Below are positions 42,913-55,387 of a DNA stretch of 64,000 bases, piece by piece. Under the pieces are notes generated by a model. That model made no database searches, was not told the DNA's origin, and was given only the letters and a program-made list of their open reading frames with translations. Position numbers and translations under genes: made by a program. The DNA lies in assembly GCA_029876055.1 (NCBI GenBank), contig CM056880.1, positions 1,178,001 to 1,242,000 on the forward strand, written 5' to 3'. Every line of letters starts with the position of its first letter. Position 1 is the first letter of the stretch. This DNA is from Madurella fahalii. Lineage: Eukaryota > Ascomycota > Sordariomycetes > Sordariales.

Positions 42913-45900
42913 ATGGACCCCGACAAGCATTATCTCCCAGCCTACAGTGTGACTGCGGCACCGGTACCGGCACCGCTGAGACGACCGAACAGGCTACGAA
43001 GAATCCGCAGGTCCAGTGGGCTGCGCTTGATCGGCCTCGCATGCCTAGCATTCATCGCCTATGCACAATGGAAACAGACCTTGTCGCCCAACCTGACCGC
43101 GTCTGGCCCCGATGTCACACGCCATGGCCTGTCAGTCAAACGGCTGCGGGAAGATGTTGGGACCTGTGCTCGGTTACACACCAAACCTTCCGACCCGAAA
43201 GGGCTCGGCCGGGAGAAGAACGCGCGGTACATCGACGGCCAGAAACCCACCCTCATCAGGAACGCAACTGTCTGGGTGGGCGAGCCCGACGGCGAAAAGG
43301 GCTACTCCTGGATCGTCGCCGACGTCTTCCTTGAGCACGGTCTCATCAAGCAAGTTGGCAGGGATCTCCATCCACACGCCCTGCCAGGCGACGTGCTGGT
43401 CTATGATGCCGCGGGTCGGCCTCTGACGAGCGGCATCATCGACATGCACAGTCACGCCGGGGTACACCCGTTGCCGACGATACGGTCCAATGATGATACC
43501 AGCGAGCTCTCCGCCGACATCACGCCTTACGTACGAACCATCGACGCCATTCAACCAACAGACCACCAACTCCAAGTTATCAAATCTGGCGGTGTAACGA
43601 CGTCCCTGATTCTTCCTGGCTCTGGCAACAATATTGGTGGCGAGGCTTTTGTCGTTAAACACGCCATCGGCCGGCGAGACGGACGTAATGAGACCAGCGT
43701 TGCTGATCTCCTCGCTGACCCAGACCGCACTTGGCGGTATATGAAGATGGCGTGCGGTGAGAACCCAAAGCACATCCACGGTAAAGCCGGAGAGCGCGGC
43801 CCAGTTAGTCGCCTTGGGCAGAGTTGGGAGTTTCGCCACGCATTTGAACAAGCCGCCAAGGTCCTGCGTGACCAGGATGACTGGTGCCACGCCGCGTCAT
43901 CAAACTTCGACCAAGTCAGAGGATACTTGCCTAACGACATTCGGTGGGAGGCACTGCTGGGCGTATTAAGAGGACAGGTTCACGTGAATGTCCATTGTTA
44001 CACCATCACAGACTTCGAGGCGTTTGTCGACCACACTAACGAATTCAAGTTCCCCGTACGGGCTTTCCATCACGCCCATCAAGCCTACCTAGTGCCTGGA
44101 GTAAGTGTGGTCCAGAACTGACGACGTTAACACGCTAGACACGCTTCTAACTGAGCCGGGACATGTAGGTGCTAAAGCGAGCATGGGGCGATGATCCGCC
44201 GGCGTTGGCCCTATTTGCCGACAACATGTGGTACAAGGCAGAGTCTTACATCGGCTCCGAATACGCCGGCAAACGCCTCTACGACAACGGCCTCGTCCCG
44301 ATTTACGTAAGCGACAACCCCATCCTCAACGCCCAGCACCTCGTCTTGGAAGCCGCAAAGGCGTATCGTTACGGCCTTCCCTACCACGCAGCTCTCGCCT
44401 CAGTCACCTCTGCTCCCGCCGAGCGCCTAGGTTTGGGCCAGCGGCTGGGCAAAGTCAAACCAGGCTTCGACGCAGACATCGTAGTGTGGGACAGCGACCC
44501 CCTCTCCCTCGGCGCAGCGCCAGTCCAGGTGTGGATCGACGGCACGGCGCAGTACGAAGATCCCATCACCCTTCACAAGCCCTTCGAGGGCACCATATCC
44601 CCCGACCCCGACCTCGCCACCATCATCGAAGATCCCGTCACCATAACCACCGACGTCCTCGTCACGGGCATCACCAAGATCCTCGCCCCCAACAACGCCC
44701 CCAACACAACCACCAACCCCACCGCCGACCCCCACAACAAGACCTTCAACCTCACCATTTCCGGGGGCACCATAACCTGCATTGGGCAATGCCGCGCCGC
44801 CGACCGCCACACACCCATCATCCACCTGCGCAACGGGCACCTCACCGCGGGGTTCACGGCATTCGGGTCGACGCTGGGGCTCAACGCGATCGACGATGCC
44901 AAGGAGACCGACAACGGCGCCGGCGCCGGTGCCGGCCGCGGCTTCACGCGCGCCCTCGACGGCCTCGCCCTCGACACGGCCAAGCTGCGCGCCGCGCACC
45001 GCTACGGCGTCACCCGCGCCGTCTCGGCCCCCAAGCTCCTCCCCGGCGACGCCTTCTCGCACCACGGCACCAGCGCCGGCTTCCGCACCGGCGCCGGGAT
45101 TGCTGTCGACAAGGCGGCGGTGTGGGCGGCGGACGTGGCGGTGCATTACTCGGTCGACTTGGGGTCGGTGGTGGGGGGCCGCGACGGCGGTGGTGGGGAG
45201 GGGTCGGTGTCGGCGGCGGTTGGGGGGCTGCGGAGGAAGTTGATGCGGGCGGTGGAGGAAGAAGAGGAAGGGGAAGGGGGAAAAGAGGAGGAGGGGAGGG
45301 GTGGGTATTATGTGGAGGAGGCGGGGTTCTTGAGGAGAGTGGTGAGGGGGAAGATGCCGCTTGTGATCACGGTGCATAGCGCGGATACAATCGCGGCGCT
45401 GTTGAGGGTGAAGAGGGAGGTGGAGGAGGCTGGGAATGCGGTTTGGAGGGGTCGGCGTGGTGTTGGTGGAGAAGGTGGGAGGATCAGGATGGTTATTCTG
45501 GGCGGTGCGGAGGCGTATCTTGTCGCGAGAGAGCTGGCGGAGAGCGGGGTTGGGGTAGTGCTGGCACCGATGCTGGCGTTTGGGGTGACGTGGGATCAGA
45601 GGAGGGCGTTGACGGGGGCACCCCTGACGAACGGTACCGGGATTGACGTGCTTGTGGAGGCCGGGGTGGTTACGGCGGTTGGGCCCGAGGAGGATTGGGT
45701 GGTGAGGGATCTGGGTTTGTTGGCGGGGATTGCGTGGAGGAATGGTGGGGGGAGGCTTGGGGAAGAGGAGGCGGTGGGGTTGGTGAGTGGGAATCTGTAC
45801 AACATGTTGGGGTTGGAGGAGCCAGATATGAGGGAGAACTTTGTGGTTCATGAGGGGAGTCCGTTGGAGATTGGGTCGAGGGTCAAGGTCGTAGGGGGTG

Positions 45901-45938
45901 GGCTGGGAAATGTGAAGGTGTACTCGGAGCTCGGATAG
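42913..45938 (+). CDS. Membrane-anchored amidohydrolase-superfamily protein, 985 aa
   Basis: Exons 42913-44100 and 44169-45938 (2958 nt) joined at a GTAAGT...TAG intron. Residues ~37-53 (LRLIGLACLAFIAYAQW) form a signal anchor, predicting a type II membrane protein with the enzyme part outside the cytosol. The amidohydrolase fold follows. A beta-sandwich start (TLIRNATVWVGE) leads to the first metal motif GIIDMHSHAGVH (HxH), then SGGVTTSLILPGSGNNIGG, VHCYTITDFEAFVDH, FPVRAFHHAHQAYLVPG, and a C-terminal KPGFDADIVVWDSDPL closing strand as in imidazolonepropionase-like enzymes. The second half adds ~380 residues with a long Glu/Gly-rich insertion and VFAPML-type strands, a degenerate second amidohydrolase-like region. 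Substrate unknown. Coding GC3 is very high in exon 2. Confidence 0.82.
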
Positions 45939-46197
45939 TACAGCACAGAATGACCGCGAATGTCTTCGGACTGATAGGGACAGCGAAGAACAGTAAGGTA
46001 TTCAACTATGTTGTATTGGCAAACTCGCATTGGGCCATTTACAAAGAAGCCGCCCACCATCACGCAATTCTTCCACTCAGGAGTTGTAACGACTAGTTCA
46101 ACGGCAGTGACCGTAAGCATCAACGTCCTTACACACAAATGCCCGCGTCGTTAGCGAGACACTAAGCCCTATCCACCCTACTAGTATTTGCACCCCT

Positions 46198-47376
46198 CTA
46201 GGCAGCCGCCACGACCGAGTTGGGCGTCACCTTGGGTTGCTCAACCTCAGCGCCCTCCTTCATGCCTCCCAACAACATTGTGGGCGGGGCCAGGGCCTGG
46301 ATCTCGGGCGCGGCCTTGAAGGCAAAGAACTTCTCGTCGTGCCACTGGCCGGCCGTGATGTATCTGCCCTCGCTGTCGGTGAACATGGTCTTGTCCTCGG
46401 CGCGGAGGAAGTAGGCGATCGAGTAGCGGTGCTCGTCGTGGTTGAGAGGGATGACCCTGTGGATGCAAGACTGCATGGTGTGGCCGCTCGCGAAGCGGAG
46501 CGAGTCGCCGACGTTGATGACGGCGCAGCCCTTCTTGGGCGCGACGAAGCCGAACTCGCGCGATCCTGGCGGCCGGATCTGGAGGCCCCACTGGTCGCTG
46601 AAGAGCAGTGTCAGGGAGCTGATGTCGGTGTGCTTCTGGTGTCCAATGTTCTTGGTGGTTGCCGGGTCCGAGGGGATATAGTGCATCATGGCCAGCGTGC
46701 TGGTCGAGGGCCGGTCATTGCGATGCATGTTCTCGAAGCGATCCGCGCCGGTGCGGCCGGTTCCGGTTGACAGGGCCGACAGGATGGCCTTGGTGACGAT
46801 GTTGGAGCCCGCAATTGCGTTTTCCAAGATCTTCATGTCCGGGGTGTTCTTGAGGACGGCGGGGATCTTGGGGCTGTCCCTCTGGATTTCGTCACGAGAT
46901 ACCTAATAGCACATGGGTGTCAAAATCAAAGACACTCAGCAGGCCCTGTGATGTGTGCGAAACGTCTCACCTTGATCATCTCATAGCCGTCCCTGGTGTT
47001 GTCAAGCACACCCCTGCGCGAGCCCAAGGGCTCGTAGCTGTTTTGGTGTCAGCTTAGCATACGAATACAGGCAAGACACTACCCACCCGAGATGGGGAGA
47101 GATGAGTCCAAACTCATTCTTGGCCTCAAGAGGGGCGTCAAAGAAGCGGTACATGAGATCAAGGGTTGCATCTCGGTCCTCAAGGATCCTGCGGCCGTCG
47201 ATATTCTGCAGGTCCAGATAGAAGAATCCCTTGGTCTCGCAGCAGCGAACCAGTCTCTCCACTTCGGCCGGCTCCTGCGAGAGCAGGAGACTGAAGTCAA
47301 TGGTCTCCATGGGGTAGACCGGGACCTTGGTCCCGTTCCATTCGACGCTCTGTGGGGGTTCCATTGAGATGCCCAT
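46198..47376 (-). CDS. IPNS-like Fe(II)/2-oxoglutarate-dependent oxygenase, 353 aa
   Basis: Exons 47376-47087, 47037-46971 and 46902-46198 sum to 1062 nt, in phase. Residues ~20-115 form the DIOX_N region (VPVYPMETIDFSLLL, ETKGFFYLDLQN, GYEPLGSRRGVLDNTRDGYE). The oxygenase core carries the iron ligands His and Asp in GHQKHTDISSLTLLF and the distal His in SCIHRVIPL. The 2-oxoglutarate-binding Arg is in HRYSIAYFLR. All catalytic residues are present and length is normal. Members hydroxylate, desaturate or cyclise small molecules, often inside biosynthetic clusters. It lies at the left edge of the putative terpenoid cluster, convergent with the amidohydrolase. Confidence 0.9.
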
Positions 47377-48363
47377 GTTGTTCAGGAGTCAATTGCAAAA
47401 GTCTTGAGGATTCCTGGAGATCAATAGGAGATAAGATCGCTGGACCGCAGCGTCTTACGACTCCCGCCGTCTCCTTTATAGGCACACCAACGAGCTGAGC
47501 TCAACTTGGGGGATCAACTGCCGCATCCTGATAACGTTTCCCCTCCCCCGCGTTGAGCGCATTTACCCAGCTGCAATTGGATGTCACGTACCCTTCCAGG
47601 CTCGGCCTGCAATGACTGATGGTGCTGTAACCGCGGAGATGGGTGAGGAGGCCGCTTTTGGTACGGGTTGGAGGCATTACCTAACATTGTAGATGCTACT
47701 GATCGCCGAGTTCGGCCGGAAATAACCCGTAGGCGTAGATGCTACTGGCTGGATGTTGCGCTCTGATCTATGCCCTCTTTGTAGCGCGGGGGTCGGGGGC
47801 CCTTCCGAATGCCGAGAACACGGAATCACCAGCAGTTGGTGGGCCAGGGGGGAACCATCTATCAGATACTACGCCAAAACCGGCACATGTAGTATCCATC
47901 AATCTGATATTGCGGGGTGCAGGTGGTCTTTCATCATCCTGCTCGTCAAACCCCCACTCCTTATACAGCTTCATTGCTCCCTTAGAGATCAGGATCTCCC
48001 GAGACTCGTAATGCTCTCACGAAGTCGGAGACAGTGATCCAAAGAAAGCGGGCTTCTAATTTCATCTGGCGGCAAAATAGAGCCCAAGCCGGTCGGTTCG
48101 GTCTCCGGTTGGTCAATCCCTGGTGCCAATGTCAACTGATCCCGGGGGTAACCTCCCGATGTATTGGATTGGAGGATGACGTGCGAACTACCTGACTTTC
48201 CTCAAACGCTTCTTGTTTAGGTGATACGCTAGTATGTCCGTCCCGTGCTAGTTGTCAAGCGGCCGTCTTTCGAGGTTTGGGGATCCGGGCCATCTCCTGT
48301 ATTCGCGTGCCACATAGAGAAACAGAACAAATATGTGCTAGATTTGCCACAACATTACAACGG
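47377..48363. other. Intergenic
   Basis: About 990 bp upstream of the IPNS-like gene and downstream of the AsaB/CmcJ-like gene; no gene or repeat recognised. Confidence 0.4.
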
Positions 48364-49513
48364 CTAAGTGTCATAAAACACCATGGTCCGAATCTCTATA
48401 CTCTCCCTCCACGCGTCATTGACGTGCCTCGGATCTTGGAACGCTGAGTGCGGTGCCCGACGCGCTACACCGTCTGTGCAGGAATCGAAACATTTGATAA
48501 GAAGAACCTCATCCGGTCGCTGGGCGTATTTGAAGTACCAGCGATGCGCCACTGACGGTTTGATCGTCCACGACTCACGCTCGTGGTCTGTGTATATGAT
48601 CTTCGCAGGCACCAGATCCTCTTCCGCGATCGTTCTGGCGTCAGCGACAGCCAATGGGTCCTTGTAGATTGTCCTAATGGGGCGCCAGGCCTACGGAAAC
48701 AGATTATTGTGTTAGCGGGAGTGGACGGACAGGACGTTTGGGGCCGTACGTTGATGATCTGCCACCGCTTCTTGAGCAAAATGTCCGCTTCGTCGGGAAG
48801 TAACCATCTCAACAGAGACTCAGCACCCTCGTAGGACTGATCGACATGGGTTCGGAGAATCGGGCCACGTTTTGCTTGGTTACCGGGCCCGAGGCTGTGC
48901 CAGTTTGAGGGGCCACAACGGGTCTTGTGGTCAAATATGAAGACGCGGGTTGCCCCGGTGCTAGAGCCAGTCAGCAAACCTTGAAGGAGCAAAGAATGTC
49001 GTACTATGCTATGAACGTACACATCCTTTAATAGCTGCTCCATTTCAGGGTAATATTCTGCTTCGACCTTCCCTTCGTCACGATATCCCCCTTCTCGACA
49101 ATTAGACTCATGGTGACAGAATTGAAACCCGTTTCCATCAAGAGTAAATTGGTCCTCCCGGCCAGTGATGTCGGTCACGGCCACCGGGGTTGGGACCAGA
49201 GACCTCTTATTCGTGACTGTGTCGCTTTTAGTCGCAGTCTTGGTCAGCGAGATTCATTCGAGAGGGATGGAGGAAACAAGAAAGAAACAAAAAGGTAGAG
49301 CGAAGGAAAAGAAAGGAAAACCCAAACAAACAGCTGAGACGGGATGAAGGGATAGTTCTACCTCTTAACAAGAACTGGCTCTGGCAGTGAGCCATCACCT
49401 GGGTCATTGTAATAGTTTAACGTTACGGCCACTTGCGCCGGACCGCACCCGGCCGCCAGATCAAGAGGGCCGGCAACATGGTGGGATACCGCAACGGCGG
49501 TCTCCGTAGCCAT
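48364..49513 (-). CDS. AsaB/CmcJ-family (GA4 desaturase-like) oxygenase, ~310 aa
   Basis: Exon 1 (49513-49362) starts MATETAVAVSHHVAG and ends with TLNYYNDPGDGSLPEPVLV. Exon 2 resumes at 49203 (or 49224) with VPTPVAVTDITGREDQFTLD and runs to 48750. Exon 3 is 48690-48364. Family blocks in order are EYYPEMEQLL, GATRVFIFDHKTR, RTHVDQSYEGAESLLRWLLP, RWQIINAWRPI, DLVPAKIIYTDHERES, HRWYFKYAQRPDEVLLIKCF and PHSAFQDPRH. Relatives act in fungal and bacterial secondary metabolism (aspergillic acid AsaB, cephamycin CmcJ) as non-heme iron oxygenases or partners. The acceptor of the first intron is ambiguous by 21 nt, both in frame. It lies between the IPNS-like gene and the terpene cyclase, all on the same strand, which supports a cluster. 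Confidence 0.82.
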
Positions 49514-50774
49514 GCCGAATCTCCTTCCAACTCTTCAAGCGATGGTGAGTGTACAATCACGCTGTTTGTCCATGCCCGGTTAAACATAAGCCAGCCCCAA
49601 AATGTGCCGTGGACGGGGTGGCTTTAATACCACCTTACAACTGGACCGCGGCTGGTAACCCCGCTCTCCCGGTAACGCGTAACGTCATGCGCCAGCACAG
49701 CAGAGCTAATCAGCGGCCATAGAAGTGAGCAACCGGATGGTATAACATTCGCTAAAGTGAGCAACCCCGCGTCCGACAGTCGGTTCAACAGGGATCCTCG
49801 TCGTTTTGGTTGTGTTTACCCAGACGGCCGGCTACTTGGAAAAGTCCCTTACATGCCAACGTGGCTACCAATTACGCTAGTAGGATTCCGGCTCGCGTCC
49901 GGGTTCCTCGTGGTTCTCATACTGGGATCACCGTCCCAGGAAACTTGCCAACCCCGAGCCTGACTTTCCCCACAAGGTGAATTAGGTCGCCATGCTTCAA
50001 GAGAGCTTTGTAGGAGGCTCCACCCATATTTGTTATGAGGCGGTAGAGAGAGGGCCAGGGTCAATGTCCTGGCCAATCGTATGGAAGAGGCAACGTTGGT
50101 CAAAACATCTTAGCTCCATTTGGACAGATTTTACATAATAGATGGCGACAGATTCCACGAATTTCATGTTTCGAACTTTCTCGGAGCTCACCCAGCGCCC
50201 CGGGTGGCCAGCTGGGCAAGCAGAGCGAGTTGAGGTGAGTCAGAATGTGATTGCCTTACCGTCAGAACCACGATAATTCGTCCTCTTGGGTTTGGCAGTG
50301 TTGCCAAAGAGGGACAGGCAGAGCGCGCAAACAAGAACAATCACATAAGTGCAAATTCTTTCAAAGCCTTCAGGCTCGGAATGACATGCTCGTTGACAAA
50401 AAAAGGATAGATTATAAAAATAAATCGATGTACTGTACGCCAGACGCAACGCGAACCACCCAAATGAGCTCTTAACACCTGCACACGGAACCTCACGTAC
50501 CCATAACGGCCTGCCTGAATGTAAGGCTTCTCCTCCTCCTCCCCTTCCCCCCTCCCGACGGGCCTTTCTCCCCAGACCGAAAAAAAAAAAAAAAAAAAAT
50601 CCAATCATCTCTTCGTTAAGCTATTCTGGATTCCGGGCTCCCAGAGAAAATGTCAAACTTTGACCCATTATTTCAGAGCACAACATCCATCGTTCCATCC
50701 TCATTGAAGTATTTCTCATTGCGGTACCGCTGAGCCAGTTTACTGCGGGGCAGCCTAATCAGATCTCACGCACG
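49514..50774. other. Intergenic
   Basis: About 1.26 kb between the 5' end of the AsaB-like gene and the 3' end of the terpene cyclase. It includes an A-run of about 19 at 50581-50599. No gene recognised. Confidence 0.4.
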
Positions 50775-52244
50775 CTAGGACAAGTAGACAGGAAGAGGAA
50801 CATACCAGAACTCGATAGTGCCCGTAGCATTGGTCCGCAGCCCATCAATAAATTTCAGGACCTCGTCACGGTCGCGCTTACTAGCACCGCTCACCAGCTT
50901 GTGGACTCTTTCGGCGGTCTCGTCGAAGCGGTCGCGGTAGGCTTCCAACTTTGCCATCAGCTCCGCCATCACGCCGTCGAGCGGCTGGCCCTGGTGGTAC
51001 ATGACAGCAACGGCGTTGTGGACGCATCCACCAGCCAGTTCCTTCTTCAAGGATAAAATGTCGTTCTCGCTGATTGGGGTAAAACTGGTAAGCTAAATGG
51101 CAAGAACCCGGTCCTGGAGAAGGAAACTGACATGATGATGATGGTGGTCACCTCATCCCACAACGACTGCATATCGGGAGACTTCATGATCCAAACCGGC
51201 AACCGTATGCCAAGGCCAAGTCTGTCTCTCGCGCTCAGCACATGTAGCTAGATAACGCAGGTCATTGCGCAGGTGTGCACTCCCACTCACTGTGTGATAT
51301 AGCCATATGTACGGACGGCAGATGTGTGGTGTCGGACGCGCAGGTACGCCTCCAGGTCCTCTGACATCTCGCTTTCCATGCGTTCCCTCTGCTCAATCTC
51401 GCAATGGTCGATGTACTGCTTGATCTCCTTGTAGAGGAGCTCGCGGAAGACTGCAGGGTTGCGTAAGTACCAAGCCGACCGATCAACACTCGCTGGGACG
51501 TACCTTTGCTCGTGGTCAGCTGGATCCTCTGGCCGAACTCTTTGAAGACGCTGTTGGGCAAGTTTGGGCTGGGAGGATTCCATTGAGGGCCTGGCTGGAA
51601 CCAGGATGACATCTTGTAGATGAGACCCGCCCGGGGCAGAATCGGGGGCAATCCTAGACAATACCTTGTATAATCAAGAACCTGCTGCCGATACCGAGAA
51701 GAGAGGGCAAAGTCTTGAGAGACCGACCCGTCTCTCTCGTCCATGGCGTCGTCGCAGTGGAAGAGCCAAAATGAATAGAGGCCGCAAGTGTAGAGCTCAT
51801 CCCAATTGGCGTCCGGAAACCAGCTGAAAGCTCGGGAATCAGTTGCTGTTCCGAGATCAACGGCGGGCAAATCGTTACATACACTGACGTAAAGAAGGCA
51901 AAATCGTGTTTCAGGGCCCGCTTCCGCAACTCCGGGTCGGGATACACACTGTCAAAGAGGTTATTGTCAGTCTTTTCCCGAGACCCAATGCGTAAAAGGG
52001 GTTGGGGGTTGGGGCTGGGGTTTACTCACGTTTCGATAATCCCGTCGAGCCTGGCCTTGAGACGTTTGTAGTACTTGTTCCGGCCACCACTGGGCCAAGT
52101 AGGGAACAGCGATAGCATATCCGGGACGTGCATGACTTGCCCCTTCAGCTCGGCGATCAGGTCGGCATGCGGTTCATTGACCGGTGGCGGCGCCCTGCCG
52201 TTCTCGGCGAGCTTTCGCGACAAGGTATACCCTGCAGGAGACAT
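50775..52244 (-). CDS. Class I terpene synthase, 385 aa
   Basis: Six exons on the minus strand: 52244-52030, 51948-51883, 51823-51504, 51450-51291, 51233-51132 and 51069-50775. They sum to 1158 nt, an exact 386 codons. The first metal-binding motif is in WLFHCDDAMDERDG (DDxxD/E) after FPDANWDELYTCGLYSF. The second is NDILSLKKE, a perfect NSE/DTE triad, across an exon junction. The C terminus GTIEFWYVPLPVYL, with an aromatic W-x-V pattern, is also usual. Together these predict ionisation of a prenyl diphosphate with Mg2+ and cyclisation. Length fits a sesquiterpene or related cyclase, but chain length cannot be read from motifs. The acceptor of the fourth intron (TGAG) is the weakest call. It is divergent from the P450 across ~800 bp. 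Confidence 0.9.
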
Positions 52245-53046
52245 GGTATGAGGTGCACCGGATTTAAAACTTTACTTTTCCCTTGGGCTGTGAGGGCGAG
52301 AGAGCGCGAGGAGAGGGAGTCTGGCCGTCCGGACTCTCCTTATGGCCCAGACGGGGGGGCGAGGGGAGACCGAGAGCCCGGGCATTGAGGTGAATGGGCA
52401 ACCAATGGCGTGTCGCTGTGGAAATGCACCGTCGGTTTGGTCGGGAACCTGGGCCTGCCGGATTCGGTAGTTGGCATGGTGGAGATGGGGAGAGGCTCAA
52501 CGAATGGGTTCTATCCACGCGGTTCTGCGGATCCCATCCCAACCCTCTTCCGCATAATGCTAGTTGCGTTCCCGGCAAAACATGCATATAGCCCTCAGTT
52601 CCCGGGTTCCCCCCAGCGAGATTGCTGGTTCTTGTCCCCTGTCGTTGCAACGTGCTTCCACTTCCCATTAGCGGGAGCTCCGCTGCATTGGGGCAGTTCC
52701 TCGGCCATCACCTTGTATGATGCAGACTAATGCTTGTAGGTACGAAAATGTCGCTTGCACTCTGCGTCCCGGCCGCGTCGCCTTCGGTCCGACGAATGCA
52801 CTACGACTCCCAGGTCACACCGCCAGACTTGGGGGGGAGGATGTTCCGACCCATACTGACGGGACGGGTGGGGGTCTGGGGGTTGCTGTCAAGAGTGCGA
52901 GCCTGCCCTTGACCTGCCGCTCACCCCTCCCGGTGGAACGATAAGGTAGAGACGCATGCCCCCATCCCACTCAGCTCCCCGGGATTTCTGCAGGCCCATC
53001 CCAACCTACTGCCGTATTCTCGTCATTGAATCCTCCGCCTCTCAAG
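52245..53046. promoter_or_regulatory. Bidirectional promoter region, terpene synthase / P450
   Basis: About 800 bp between divergent starts. CGG triplets, potential half sites for Zn2Cys6 regulators, are frequent, but no exact repeated operator was established by eye. Confidence 0.45.
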
Positions 53047-54623
53047 ATGGCATCACTGGGCTGGATGCTGAGCTTGTACTCATCCCTTGGGGGTGCTAAG
53101 GCCGTCGCAGTGCTTCTGGTGAGGCTGACTACAACATCCTCTGTCCGGATAGGTTAATGTGGAAAATTAACACGGAACAGCTCGTCATCGTCCCGCCCGC
53201 ATGGTTTATCTACAATATCTACTTCCACCCCTTGGCCGGGTTTCCAGGCCCGCTCTTGTATCGCGGATCGAACTTAGGGAAGATCTCACAGCAGATGAGA
53301 GGCAACATCACCAACAAGATCCATGAGCTTCACCAGATCTATGGTCCCGTAGTTCGTGTGGCACCCTGGGAATTGTCCTACATCAGCGCCCAAGCCTGGA
53401 AGGACATCTACACGGGCCAGAAGGGCAAGGAACCTATGCCGTCGAATACGATATACGGCGAGAACGAGCTGGAGTTTTTCGGCGCCTTCAGTGTCATGTG
53501 GCAGTCAACCGGCGAGGGCCACACCAGGCATCGCCGCATCCTTGCACCGGCCTTCTCGGACAAGTCGCTTCGGGAACAGGAGCCCATCATCACCAAGCAC
53601 GTCGCCTGTCTCATGCAGCGGATGCGTGAGAGAGCGGGCACAACCGTTAATCTTATTGACTGGTTTAACTTCACCGCATTCGATATCATAGGCGACCTGA
53701 CATTTGGAGAGTCGTTTGGCTGTCTGGAGGAATCCAAGATGCATCCGTGGATCAACTTCATCTTCGCCAACCTGAAGGGCATGATGTACGGTCAGATCAT
53801 TTCCACCATGGGAACCTTTGGCGCGGTGCTAAAGATGTTGGTCCCGAAGCGCATCAGAGACCAAGTCCTCCAGCACGCAGACTTCACCAAGGAGCGGGTC
53901 AAGCGCCGCATGGAGAGAAGCACCAGCAGGCCCGACTTTATGGCGCACATCATCGAGCACATCGGGAAGGACGGCGGGATGAGCGCCGGCGAGCTCATGG
54001 CCAACGCGCAGATCCTCATCATGGCCGGCTCGGAAACGTCGGCAACCCTCCTCGGAGGGACGGCCTACTTCCTCATGACCAATCCGGACAAGCGACGGAA
54101 GCTCGAGGAAGAGATCCGCTCCGCCTTTGCCGACGAGAGCGAGATCAACTTTGCCAGCATCAGCAAGCTCCCCTACACCCTCGCCGTCCTGCACGAGGCC
54201 ATGCGCATGCACCCGCCGGTCCCGGCGGGGATCCACCGGTTCACCCCGGAGGGCGGCGCCATGATAGACGGCAAGTGGGTGGCGGGCGGCACCGACGTCG
54301 TCGTCCATCAGTGGGCCGCCTACCGCTCCCCGGCCAACTTCCGGGATCCGGACCTTTTCGTGCCCGAGAGATGGCTGGGTGACGAACGCTACGCCGACGA
54401 CAACCGGGACGTCTTCCAGCCCTTCAGCCTCGGTCCCAGGAGCTGCATCGGCCGCGGTCTGGCGTACATGGAGTCGCGGCTGGTCCTGGCGCGCCTGATC
54501 TGGAACTTCGATCTGGAGCTCATGCCCGAGAGCGTCGACTGGACGTCGCAGAAGACCTGGGTGCTCTACGAGAAGCTGCCTCTGAACGCCCGCCTGACGG
54601 TCAGGCCCTCGATTCCTGCGTAG
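53047..54623 (+). CDS. Cytochrome P450 monooxygenase, 504 aa
   Basis: Exons 53047-53118 and 53181-54623 (1515 nt). Exon 1 plus the start of exon 2 form a signal-anchor helix (GGAKAVAVLL + LVIVPPAWFIYNIYFHPLAG), so it is an ER-anchored enzyme, followed by the proline hinge FPGPLLY. P450 motifs are all present: the C-helix WQSTGEGHTRHRRIL, I-helix LIMAGSETSATLL, ExxR in VLHEAMRMHPPVP, PERF-type FVPERWLGD, and heme loop FSLGPRSCIGRGLA with the Cys thiolate ligand. Length is normal. An upstream start is required because the ATG at 53157 would lack the anchor. Position next to a terpene cyclase suggests oxidation of the cyclised terpene; substrate and regiochemistry unknown. Confidence 0.93.
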
Positions 54624-55387
54624 CGGCTACGGGAACCGGTCATTGGCGAGGAAGTGGCACCGGGCGCCGGGCGCCGGGCGCCGAAGTTGAAACGTAATGC
54701 TATTCCGGGGTATAAGTATGGTTTAATGCGCCGGCTAGGGTCCGCATCACTAGCATGCGGTCTCCGTCTCCTCTCTTTGTCCGGCGCGGACCAGTCTCCT
54801 TTGTGTACATATCACGCTCTTTTTCCCTCTTTCTTGAGCTCGATAAGTCCAGCTCTATGTTCCTTTCCTCAAGAGACCCCTCTACCCCTGAGCTATATTT
54901 TTTGCTCTCATATCGTTTCCGGCAGTGTTGCAGTACAAACTAGGTAGTCTATAGTCTCAACAGAATCTACCTGAATTGTTGTAAGCGTACCCAGGTTGAA
55001 GGCTTTGCACAGCTTTTTTACCGATCTCGTCCATTCCACGATGCAAATTTAGCCCCAAGTCAGGAATGAAACGAAAGGGTGTGATAGGGGTGAGAGAAGC
55101 GGTAGTATATTATTATGAGCCAGTGTAAGGCAGGGAATACATTAACGCCTGAACCACATAGCAGGCGTTAGGCGATGAACAAACTAGTACCCTACACATG
55201 GCCGAGCCGGACTCGGACGCTGACCGACAGAATCCTGGGGTAGCTCAACTGTCAGGTTCCGCCAAAAGCCGCCGTTCACACGGGTTACCCGGGTAACCGC
55301 CGGTCTCGGGATGTTCAACGACTCTCCTAGCATCGCCTAGGCAGCTCTGCTCGGAGCCATGCGACGCTCTCGGACCGGTGCAGTCTC
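54624..55387. other. Intergenic, convergent genes
   Basis: About 760 bp between the 3' ends of the P450 and the methyltransferase. A short GCGCCGGGCGCCGGGCGCC repeat lies at 54663-54681. No gene seen. Confidence 0.4.

Noticed and set aside
44228..45851. Very long overlapping frames (383 and 474 codons) on both strands inside the amidohydrolase
   Set aside because: Shadows of extreme GC3; they have repetitive Arg/His/Pro composition and no domain.
46237..46770. 177-codon plus-strand frame opposite the IPNS-like oxygenase
   Set aside because: Antisense shadow; the minus strand has all catalytic residues.
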